A stretch of 5,217 nt of DNA, taken from Oscillospiraceae bacterium. Lineage in GTDB: Bacteria; Bacillota; Clostridia; Oscillospirales; Acutalibacteraceae. The stretch covers positions 1 to 5,217 of the forward strand of contig CADBOL010000191.1 in NCBI GenBank assembly GCA_902796295.1. The letters are read 5' to 3'. The position numbers and the translations under genes are program-made. How positions within the stretch are numbered: position 1 is the stretch's first letter; the number at the start of each line of letters is the position of its first letter. The notes beneath the pieces were generated by a model that searched no databases, had not been told where the DNA came from, and saw only the letters and a list, made by a program, of their open reading frames with translations. Positions 1 through 5,217 of this stretch are shown piece by piece.

Positions 1-1937
1 AGGGCCTCGCGCAGAGGATAATCAAGGGCGATGTGCCCGACAGGCTCAAAGACAGGACTCTGTTTTCGCTCGATATGGGCTCACTCGTCGCGGGCGCAAA
101 ATACAGAGGCGAGTTTGAGGAGCGTCTCAAAGCCGTGCTGACAGAGATTCAGAAGAGCGACGGCAGGATAATCCTCTTTATTGATGAGCTTCACCTTATA
201 GTCGGCGCGGGCAAGACAGACGGCGCGATGGATGCCGGCAACATCTTAAAGCCAATGCTCGCAAGAGGCGAGCTTCACTGCATAGGCGCGACCACGCTCA
301 ACGAATACAGACAGTATATTGAGAAAGACGCCGCCCTCGAGAGAAGATTCCAGCCCGTTATGATTGACGAGCCGACAGTCGAAGACACAATCTCGATTCT
401 CAGAGGTCTCAAAGAGAGATATGAGGTCTATCACGGCGTAAAAATCCAGGATAACGCCCTGATTGCCGCGGCAACACTCTCCGACAGATATATCAGCGAC
501 AGATTCCTGCCCGACAAGGCGATTGACCTCGTTGATGAGGCGTGCGCCACGATAAAAACGGAGATTGATTCGATGCCCTCGGAGCTCGATGAGATTTCTC
601 ATAAGATAATGCAGCTCGAGATTGAGGAGGAGGCTCTCAAAAAGGAGACCGACAAGCTCTCCGTCGAGCATCTTTCGCAGATAAGAGACGAGCTCGCACA
701 GCTTCGCGACGAATTCAATTCACTCAAGGCAAAATGGGAAAACGAAAAATCCTCAATCGGAAAAGTCAGAGAGCTCAGAAGCGAGATAGAGAATATAAAC
801 TCACAGATTGAAAAAGCTCAGAATGAATATAATCTCGAAAAGCTCGCTCAGCTCAAATACGGCAAGCTTCCCGCCCTTCAGCAGCAGCTTGAGGAGGAGG
901 AGAAAAAAGCGGACAGCGAAAACGGCTCCTCCATATTGCGCGACAAGGTTACCGATGAGGAGATTGCAAAGATAGTATCACGCTGGAGCGGAGTGCCCGT
1001 TTCAAAGCTGGTTGAGAGCGAGAGAGACAAGCTCCTTCACCTTGACGGAATACTGCATAAGAGAGTTATAGGTCAGGATGAGGCAGTGCAGAAGGTCTGC
1101 GAGGCAATCCTGCGCTCGAGAGCCGGTATCAAAGACCCGGGCAAGCCGATAGGTTCATTCCTCTTCCTCGGCCCCACCGGTGTCGGCAAAACCGAGCTCG
1201 CCAAAGCTCTGGCTCAGGCGCTCTTTGACGATGAGCATAATATGGTGAGAATCGACATGAGTGAATATATGGAAAAATTCTCCGTGTCGAGACTTATCGG
1301 AGCGCCTCCGGGATACGTCGGATATGACGAGGGCGGTCAGCTGACCGAGGCGGTCAGGCGCAGGCCTTACAGCGTAGTTCTCTTTGATGAGATTGAAAAG
1401 GCGCACCCCGATATATTCAACGTTCTGCTTCAGGTGCTCGATGACGGCAGAATCACCGACTCTCAGGGAAGGACCGTTGATTTCAAAAACACCATTATCA
1501 TCATGACTTCAAATCTCGGCTCCGACATCATCCTTGACGGTATCGAAAACGGTGAGATAAGCGAGAGCGCGAGAGAGAATGTCACGATGCTGCTCAGAAA
1601 TTCATTCAGGCCGGAATTTCTCAACAGGATTGATGAAACGGTATTTTACAAACCGCTCACCCGTGAGAATATCGGCGGCATAATCGAGCTGCTCATTGAT
1701 GAACTCAGAGCGCGTCTTGAAGGCAGACAGCTGAAGCTCAGGATAACCGACAAGGCGAAGGAATACATAGCCGATGAGGGCTACGACCCGCAGTACGGTG
1801 CGAGACCGCTCAAGAGATTCCTTCAGTCAAGAGTCGAAACTCTCGCGGCAAAGCTCATAATAGCAAAAGACCCGGCTCCCGGCTCAACGCTCGTCATTGA
1901 TTATGACGGCAATGAGCTGACCGGCGATGTGGAATAA
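1..1937 (+). CDS. clpB: ATP-dependent disaggregase/chaperone ClpB, 5'-truncated by the window edge
   Basis: Hsp100 AAA+ chaperone that works with DnaK/DnaJ/GrpE in the cytoplasm, threading aggregated proteins through a hexameric pore. The frame is open from base 3, beginning [10 protein letters not shown], the stretch that follows the first Walker A motif in ClpB. About 215 residues (N-domain and P-loop 1) are therefore outside, and the GTG at 33 is not a real start. Visible in order: NBD1 pore loop [10 protein letters not shown] (about 99-130), Walker B IILFIDE (168-188) and arginine finger ERRF (about 337-350). A long charged coiled-coil middle domain follows (about 560-945). NBD2 has Walker A GPTGVGKT (1170-1193), pore loop GYVGYDEGG (about 1311-1337), Walker B VVLFDE (1374-1391), sensor 1 TSN (1506-1514), [10 protein letters not shown] (about 1605-1634) and sensor 2 GARP (1797-1808). 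The full-length middle domain and lack of a ClpP-docking loop separate it from ClpA/ClpC/ClpX. Nothing is broken in the visible part. CtsR or HrcA control cannot be judged because the promoter is missing. Confidence 0.97.
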   Translation, partial: GLAQRIIKGDVPDRLKDRTLFSLDMGSLVAGAKYRGEFEERLKAVLTEIQKSDGRIILFIDELHLIVGAGKTDGAMDAGNILKPMLARGELHCIGATTLNEYRQYIEKDAALERRFQPVMIDEPTVEDTISILRGLKERYEVYHGVKIQDNALIAAATLSDRYISDRFLPDKAIDLVDEACATIKTEIDSMPSELDEISHKIMQLEIEEEALKKETDKLSVEHLSQIRDELAQLRDEFNSLKAKWENEKSSIGKVRELRSEIENINSQIEKAQNEYNLEKLAQLKYGKLPALQQQLEEEEKKADSENGSSILRDKVTDEEIAKIVSRWSGVPVSKLVESERDKLLHLDGILHKRVIGQDEAVQKVCEAILRSRAGIKDPGKPIGSFLFLGPTGVGKTELAKALAQALFDDEHNMVRIDMSEYMEKFSVSRLIGAPPGYVGYDEGGQLTEAVRRRPYSVVLFDEIEKAHPDIFNVLLQVLDDGRITDSQGRTVDFKNTIIIMTSNLGSDIILDGIENGEISESARENVTMLLRNSFRPEFLNRIDETVFYKPLTRENIGGIIELLIDELRARLEGRQLKLRITDKAKEYIADEGYDPQYGARPLKRFLQSRVETLAAKLIIAKDPAPGSTLVIDYDGNELTGDVE

Positions 1938-1941
1938 AAGC

Positions 1942-1970
1942 TTGAATATCTTTTGCGTGTCTGTTAAAAT
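1942..1970 (+). promoter_or_regulatory. Putative sigma-A promoter with extended -10, upstream of the epimerase-kinase pair
   Basis: The -35 box TTGAAT (1942-1947) is separated by exactly 17 bases from the -10 box TAAAAT (1965-1970). A TG one base before the -10 (1962-1963) makes it an extended -10 promoter. Transcription would start near 1977. It begins 4 bases after the clpB stop codon and points at the epimerase gene. An intrinsic terminator lies between it and that gene, so its output would depend on readthrough. The call rests on motif match alone. Confidence 0.6.
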
Positions 1971-1988
1971 AAAATAAAGATTTGATTC

Positions 1989-2020
1989 GGAACACCGGTT
2001 GAATCCGGTGTTCCTTTTTT
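1989..2020 (+). terminator. Rho-independent terminator between clpB and the epimerase gene
   Basis: A perfect 10-bp inverted repeat, GGAACACCGG (1989-1998) and CCGGTGTTCC (2005-2014), encloses a 6-base loop TTGAAT and runs straight into six T residues (2015-2020). This is a textbook intrinsic terminator. It most simply ends the clpB transcript. Because a good promoter lies just upstream and the epimerase ribosome binding site starts two bases after the T-run, it could also act as an attenuator for the downstream genes. Confidence 0.9.
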
Positions 2021-2021
2021 C

Positions 2022-2028
2022 AGAGGTG
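2022..2028 (+). promoter_or_regulatory. Ribosome binding site of the epimerase gene, abutting the terminator
   Basis: AGAGGTG, with its GAGG core at 2023-2026, lies 6 bases before the ATG at 2033 and supports that start. It begins only one base after the terminator T-run. An mRNA that reads through would thus carry a stable hairpin about 8 bases upstream of the GAGG core, which may affect ribosome loading or mRNA stability. Confidence 0.75.
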
Positions 2029-2032
2029 TGAT

Positions 2033-2719
2033 ATGCTTAAATCTGCCGTTTCCCCGTCGCTTATGTGCGCGGATATTTTCAGACTTGAAGAGATAATTGC
2101 CGGTATGGAGAAAAACTCAATAGAATACCTTCACATCGATGTGATGGACGGAGAGTTCGTGCCGAATTTCTGCCTCGGCACAGATTACTGCAGGCGTATG
2201 AAAGCGCGCACCGGCATCCCGCTCGACATTCATCTGATGGTGACGAAACCTCTCGGCAAACTTGACGCTTTTCCCTTCGGGGAGGGCGATGTCGTGTCTG
2301 TGCACTTTGAGAGTGACAGTGAGGAAAACACACGCCTTGCGCTTATAAAAATCAAAGAGAGCGGGGCAAGACCTTTTCTCGCGATCAATCCCGGCACTCC
2401 GGTTGATACGGTGATGAGATTCATTGACAATATTGACGGAGTGCTTCTGATGACCGTCCGGCCGGGATTCGCCGGGCAAAAGATGGTCGAGGGCTCTCTT
2501 GAAAGAATCACGGCGCTCAGAAAGCTTCTTGATGATTCCGCCCATGCGGATATAAATATTGAGGTTGACGGCAATGTTAATTACGAAAAGGCTCCGCTCA
2601 TGAGAAAAGCGGGCGCGGATATATTCGTGGTCGGTACCTCGAGCATACTCGGGCCGGGCGATCTGACTGAAAATATCATAAAATTCAGAAATCTCCTGAA
2701 AGGGGCGGATGAGGAATGA
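2033..2719 (+). CDS. Ribulose-phosphate 3-epimerase family protein, AlsE-like (ketose-phosphate 3-epimerase)
   Basis: A 228-residue TIM-barrel enzyme of normal family length that inverts C3 of a ketose phosphate (ribulose-5-phosphate/xylulose-5-phosphate, or allulose-6-phosphate/fructose-6-phosphate). The metal and acid-base residues of the family are all present: H34 and D36 in HIDVMDG, H67 in DIHLMV, and D179 in VDGN. Also present are S9, M38, the flexible-loop motif MTVRPGFAGQ (140-149) and the phosphate-binding VGTSS (200-204). Details such as SPSLMCAD, MTV-PGFAGQ and the VGTS ending resemble E. coli allulose-6-phosphate epimerase AlsE more than housekeeping Rpe (typically PSILSAD, NPGFGGQ and GS-A-F). 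I therefore withhold the symbol rpe. The ATG is supported by GAGG six bases upstream. The stop overlaps the start of a sugar kinase gene, which fits a kinase-epimerase route for one sugar. The family assignment is secure; the substrate is inference. Confidence 0.9.
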   Translation: MLKSAVSPSLMCADIFRLEEIIAGMEKNSIEYLHIDVMDGEFVPNFCLGTDYCRRMKARTGIPLDIHLMVTKPLGKLDAFPFGEGDVVSVHFESDSEENTRLALIKIKESGARPFLAINPGTPVDTVMRFIDNIDGVLLMTVRPGFAGQKMVEGSLERITALRKLLDDSAHADINIEVDGNVNYEKAPLMRKAGADIFVVGTSSILGPGDLTENIIKFRNLLKGADEE

Positions 2720-3606
2720 AAATTCTTGTTTTCGGCTCATTCAATATCGATAAAGTCTATAAAATGCCGCATCTTCCCGAAAAGGGCGAAACTCTCTATT
2801 GTGAGGGTTATGAAATCCATGTCGGCGGCAAAGGGCTCAACCAGGCGCTCGCCTTTGCCTTCGCAGGCGCGGATGTCATTGTGGGCGGCAAGGTCGGAGC
2901 GGACGGCGGATATCTCACCGGTTATCTTGAAAAAAACGGTATAGACATTTCAGGTATCGATTCTTCGGGCGAATATACGGGCCACACCATAATAGAAACG
3001 GACCCTCAGGGTCAGAATCAGATGATTCTCTTCGGCGGGGCAAACCGCGAAATAACCGAAGATTACTGCGACAGGCTTCTCGCAAAACACCGCGATGCGG
3101 ACCTGTTGCTCATGCAGTATGAAACATCCTGCGTTGAGTATATGCTTGAGAGGGCGCACTCTCTCGGCATAAAAACCGCTTTCAATCCCTCTCCCTATGT
3201 TGACAAACTGAAAAACATTGATTATTCCTGCGTCGATATTCTGATACTCAATGAATACGAGGGAAAATCCATAACCGGAGAGGCCGGAACAGAAAGAGTA
3301 CTCAAAGCCCTGCTCGCTCTCGGATGCAAAGAAATAATCCTCACCCTCGGAGCGGACGGCGCGGTTTATTATAACGGGGAAGACACCGTCTCCTGCCCGG
3401 CTTTCATAGTCAATGCCGTCGACACTACGGGCGCCGGCGACACCTTCACCGGCTACTGCCTTTACGAGCTTCTTTCGGGCACGGAGCCCGGGAAGGCGCT
3501 TCTGACCGGCTGCGCCGCCTCGGCGATAGAGGTGACAAAGTACGGCGCGGCGGAAACAATTCCTCACAGGGAAAATGTCGAAAAATTCCTCAATGATGCC
3601 CGCTGA
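2716..3606 (+). CDS. PfkB/ribokinase-family carbohydrate kinase
   Basis: A 296-residue cytoplasmic kinase of the ribokinase fold, close to ribokinase length (about 300), expected to phosphorylate a sugar or nucleoside hydroxyl with ATP. Seen in order: N-terminal GSFNID (7-12) for sugar binding, the signature GGKGLNQA (37-44), MQYE (133-136) matching the MQ-E substrate region of ribokinases, NPSP (157-160), NE (179-180), and LTLGADGA (209-216). The second PfkB signature is DTTGAGDTF (236-244), with the anion hole GAGD and probable catalytic base D242. The ATG shares ATGA with the epimerase stop codon, a 4-base overlap typical of translational coupling. AAGGGG (2700-2705) is a plausible ribosome binding site about 10 bases upstream. 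Ribokinase is the nearest well-known relative. The linked epimerase also allows a ketohexose or other pentose as substrate, so no symbol is given. No intrinsic terminator follows. Confidence 0.9.
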   Translation: MKILVFGSFNIDKVYKMPHLPEKGETLYCEGYEIHVGGKGLNQALAFAFAGADVIVGGKVGADGGYLTGYLEKNGIDISGIDSSGEYTGHTIIETDPQGQNQMILFGGANREITEDYCDRLLAKHRDADLLLMQYETSCVEYMLERAHSLGIKTAFNPSPYVDKLKNIDYSCVDILILNEYEGKSITGEAGTERVLKALLALGCKEIILTLGADGAVYYNGEDTVSCPAFIVNAVDTTGAGDTFTGYCLYELLSGTEPGKALLTGCAASAIEVTKYGAAETIPHRENVEKFLNDAR

Positions 3607-3615
3607 CATTACCTA

Positions 3616-3644
3616 TTGAAATTTACTATAATATAATCTATAAT
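3616..3644 (+). promoter_or_regulatory. Near-consensus sigma-A promoter of the M20 peptidase gene
   Basis: TTGAAA (3616-3621), a 17-base spacer and a perfect TATAAT (3639-3644) lie in the 73-base gap after the kinase stop codon. Transcription would begin near 3651, giving a leader of about 29 bases before the ATG at 3680. Two further TATAAT hexamers (3627-3632 and 3632-3637) sit in the spacer but lack a suitably placed -35. No hairpin or T-run terminator is visible in the gap, so readthrough from the kinase gene is also possible. Confidence 0.78.
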
Positions 3645-3679
3645 AAACTGCATAAGAAATAACGAAAGGCGGAGAATCA

Positions 3680-5158
3680 ATGAAAAAAGCGATTAAATAT
3701 TCCATTCTCGGCACAGCCGGAGCGCTCGCCGGAATCAACGCAGTCAGAGCGGCAAAATTCGTCCCCGAAAAGAAGGACTGGGGCACTCTCTCTGAAGAAA
3801 ACATCGATGTTGAAAAAGCCTGCGAGCATCTGAGCAAGGCGCTTTCGATTCCGACAGTCAGCTACCCCGAAAAAGAAAAAGTTGATTTTTCTCAGTTTTA
3901 TAAATTCCACGAGTTTCTCGATGAAACCTTCCCTCTCATCCACGAAAAGCTTGAGAAGGAGATTATCGAAGAGGCAAGTCTCATATATCACTGGAAGGGC
4001 AAAAGAAGCGATCTCGACCCGATAGCCCTGCTCTCCCATCAGGATGTCGTTCCCATCTCAAGCGGCACCGAGGATGACTGGACTCATCCCGGCTTCAGCG
4101 GCTTCAATGACGGTGAATTCATCTGGGGCAGAGGCGCTCTCGATATGAAAAACCACCTTATGGGTGTCATGGAGGCAGTTGAGGCGCTCCTCGCGGAGGG
4201 CTTTGAGCCCGAGAGAGATGTCTATCTGCTCTTCGGCCAGGATGAGGAAGTTGTCGCCAACGAAACGGGCGGTGCAAAATCCATAATGGAAACTCTCAAA
4301 GCGAGAGGAATCCATCTTGACTCCATTATCGACGAGGGCGGCGCGATGCTTCCCGTAAACGTCAAGGGAGTGCTCAACAATAAATACCTCTGCGGTATAG
4401 GCATTGCCGAAAAAGGATACGCAGATTTTGAAATCAGCGTCAACGCAAAGGGCGGTCACTCTTCACAGCCTCCCAAGCATTCGGGAGTCGGCGAGCTCGC
4501 CAATGTGATAAGAGATCTCGAAAACCATCAGTTCTCATCTGAGCTCAGACCTTTCCTCGTTGATCTTTTCACCAATATCGGCAAAAACTGCACATATCCC
4601 GTGCGCCTTGTCACCTGCAATCTGCCTGCGCTCAAGCCCGTTATCAAAGCGGTTATGAAACAGATTCCTCCCGCCGCGAGTATGATAAGAACAACGACCG
4701 GCGTCACTATGGTTTCCGGCAGCCCGGCGGCAAATGTTCTGCCTCAGAAGTCCACCGTCACAGTCAACTTCCGTATGATGCCCGGAGTTACCACCGAGGA
4801 TGTTGAGAAGCATATCCGCAAATGCGTACGCAACAAGGATATAGAAGTCAAATGCCTCAAGAAAAAAGAGGCGTCTGCTATCTCCCCCACCGATTCAAGA
4901 CCCTTTAAGATTATCGAAGAGCTCTGCATGCAGGAAAGCAGCGACAATATTGTCGCGCCGTATCTCGTAATGGGCGGTACAGACGCCTGCACATATGAGC
5001 CCATCTGCGAAAACATTTACAGATATTCGCCCTACAAGGCGGGCATAGACCTGCTTCTGTGCACTCACGGCACAAATGAAAGAATCCCCGTTTCCGCAAT
5101 AGGCCCCGGCATCGCCTTCTTCAAGAGATATATCAGAAGAGCATCAGCCGAGAATTAA
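3680..5158 (+). CDS. M20-family metallopeptidase/aminoacylase, PM20D1/carboxypeptidase S-like
   Basis: A 492-residue di-zinc hydrolase of the M20 clan, close in length to PM20D1 (about 500), acting on peptide or N-acyl amino acid amide bonds. Metal ligands and catalytic residues follow the family order: H120 and D122 (SHQDVV), bridging D155 (GRGALDMK), general base E189 and ligand E190 (GQDEE), D218 (IIDEGG), and ligand H463 (THGTNER). GGHSSQPP (258-265) marks the inserted dimerisation domain. The EKG-then-GHSS-PP pattern and the HG-NE-I ending match PM20D1/Cps1 relatives better than DapE or ArgE. The N-terminus has lysines, then a weakly hydrophobic stretch (about 8-22), possibly a membrane anchor or signal peptide. 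The protein also has ten cysteines, which argues for the cytoplasm. The ATG follows GGAG (3671-3674) by 5 bases and has its own strong promoter. GGTDAC (432-437) carries Cys where the relatives I recall have Arg. Substrate is unknown. Confidence 0.92.
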   Translation: MKKAIKYSILGTAGALAGINAVRAAKFVPEKKDWGTLSEENIDVEKACEHLSKALSIPTVSYPEKEKVDFSQFYKFHEFLDETFPLIHEKLEKEIIEEASLIYHWKGKRSDLDPIALLSHQDVVPISSGTEDDWTHPGFSGFNDGEFIWGRGALDMKNHLMGVMEAVEALLAEGFEPERDVYLLFGQDEEVVANETGGAKSIMETLKARGIHLDSIIDEGGAMLPVNVKGVLNNKYLCGIGIAEKGYADFEISVNAKGGHSSQPPKHSGVGELANVIRDLENHQFSSELRPFLVDLFTNIGKNCTYPVRLVTCNLPALKPVIKAVMKQIPPAASMIRTTTGVTMVSGSPAANVLPQKSTVTVNFRMMPGVTTEDVEKHIRKCVRNKDIEVKCLKKKEASAISPTDSRPFKIIEELCMQESSDNIVAPYLVMGGTDACTYEPICENIYRYSPYKAGIDLLLCTHGTNERIPVSAIGPGIAFFKRYIRRASAEN

Positions 5159-5170
5159 CGGAGAAACAAA

Positions 5171-5217
5171 ATGCTCAATGTATTGACTGCTCCCGATTCA
5201 TTCAAGGGGACTCTCAC
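5171..5217 (+). CDS. Glycerate kinase, 5' end only (cut by the window edge)
   Basis: Only 15 codons are inside the window, reading MLNVLTAPDSFKGTL. The APDSFKG-L stretch at residues 7-15 is the hallmark N-terminus of the GarK/GlxK glycerate kinase family, which phosphorylates D-glycerate with ATP and feeds lower glycolysis. A good ribosome binding site GGAG (5160-5163) lies 7 bases before the ATG. The start is 12 bases after the M20 stop codon with no terminator between, so the gene is probably co-transcribed with the peptidase. The family call rests on this short motif alone. Whether the product is the 2-kinase or 3-kinase type cannot be told. Confidence 0.82.
   Translation, partial: MLNVLTAPDSFKGTL

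Noticed and set aside
33..35. GTG at 33 as the start of clpB
   Set aside because: The frame is open upstream to base 3 and encodes the conserved GLAQRI segment of ClpB, so the gene continues beyond the left edge.
560..945. Charged, low-complexity, repeat-like stretch within clpB
   Set aside because: This is the normal coiled-coil middle domain of ClpB, rich in Glu, Lys and Leu, not a DNA repeat or insertion.
1984..2005. Alternative antiterminator pairing of GATTC (1984-1988) with GAATC (2001-2005)
   Set aside because: Only 5 bp with an awkward interior; it would not compete with the perfect 10-bp terminator stem without help from a protein, so I do not claim a riboswitch or antiterminator.
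2117..2740. Long open frame on the - strand (207 residues) opposite the epimerase gene
   Set aside because: The + strand frame has complete family motifs; the antisense translation shows no recognisable domain and is a by-product of codon bias.
2950..3609. Long open frame on the - strand (219 residues) opposite the PfkB kinase
   Set aside because: It lies antisense to a fully motif-supported kinase and shows no domain of its own.
3607..3679. Terminator or operator palindrome in the AT-rich gap after the kinase
   Set aside because: The repeated TATAAT units give partial symmetry, but there is no GC-rich stem, T-run or clean inverted repeat.
4058..4459. Open frames on the - strand opposite the M20 peptidase (including 3677-4039 and 4535-4813)
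   Set aside because: They shadow conserved catalytic regions of the peptidase and have no recognisable motifs.

Overview
The window looks like a piece of a Bacillota chromosome, most likely a clostridial (Oscillospirales/Lachnospirales-like, perhaps uncultured gut) lineage. The reasons are strong purine-rich Shine-Dalgarno sites before each complete gene, sigma-A promoters with 17-base spacers, AGA/AGG as frequent arginine codons, roughly balanced base composition, and protein relatives typical of clostridia. This placement is inference; no rRNA or other taxonomic marker is present. All genes lie on the + strand and intergenic gaps are short.

Layout. Bases 1-1937 hold the C-terminal three quarters of the disaggregase ClpB. 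Its N-domain, first Walker A motif and promoter lie upstream of the window. A 95-base gap follows, containing a good sigma-A-type promoter (1942-1970), then a strong intrinsic terminator (1989-2020), then the ribosome binding site of the next gene. Bases 2033-2719 encode a ribulose-phosphate 3-epimerase family protein that looks closer to allulose-6-phosphate epimerase (AlsE) than to housekeeping Rpe. It overlaps by 4 bases (ATGA) a ribokinase/PfkB-family sugar kinase (2716-3606), so the two form a translationally coupled pair. A 73-base gap carries a near-consensus promoter (3616-3644) for a 492-residue M20-family metallopeptidase resembling PM20D1/carboxypeptidase S (3680-5158). Twelve bases after it, the first 15 codons of a glycerate kinase begin (5171 to the window end).

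Functionally, the epimerase and PfkB kinase probably handle a phosphorylated ketose or pentose. The glycerate kinase at the right edge would feed glycerate into lower glycolysis. The M20 hydrolase probably cleaves or makes amide bonds of N-acyl amino acids or peptides. ClpB is a stress chaperone separated from the rest by a terminator.

I found no mobile element, CRISPR array, RNA gene, toxin-antitoxin pair or defence system. The window is largely ordinary housekeeping and metabolism. The points worth a second look are the promoter-terminator-gene arrangement before the epimerase, the uncertain substrate of the epimerase/kinase pair, and the localisation and active-site details of the M20 enzyme.
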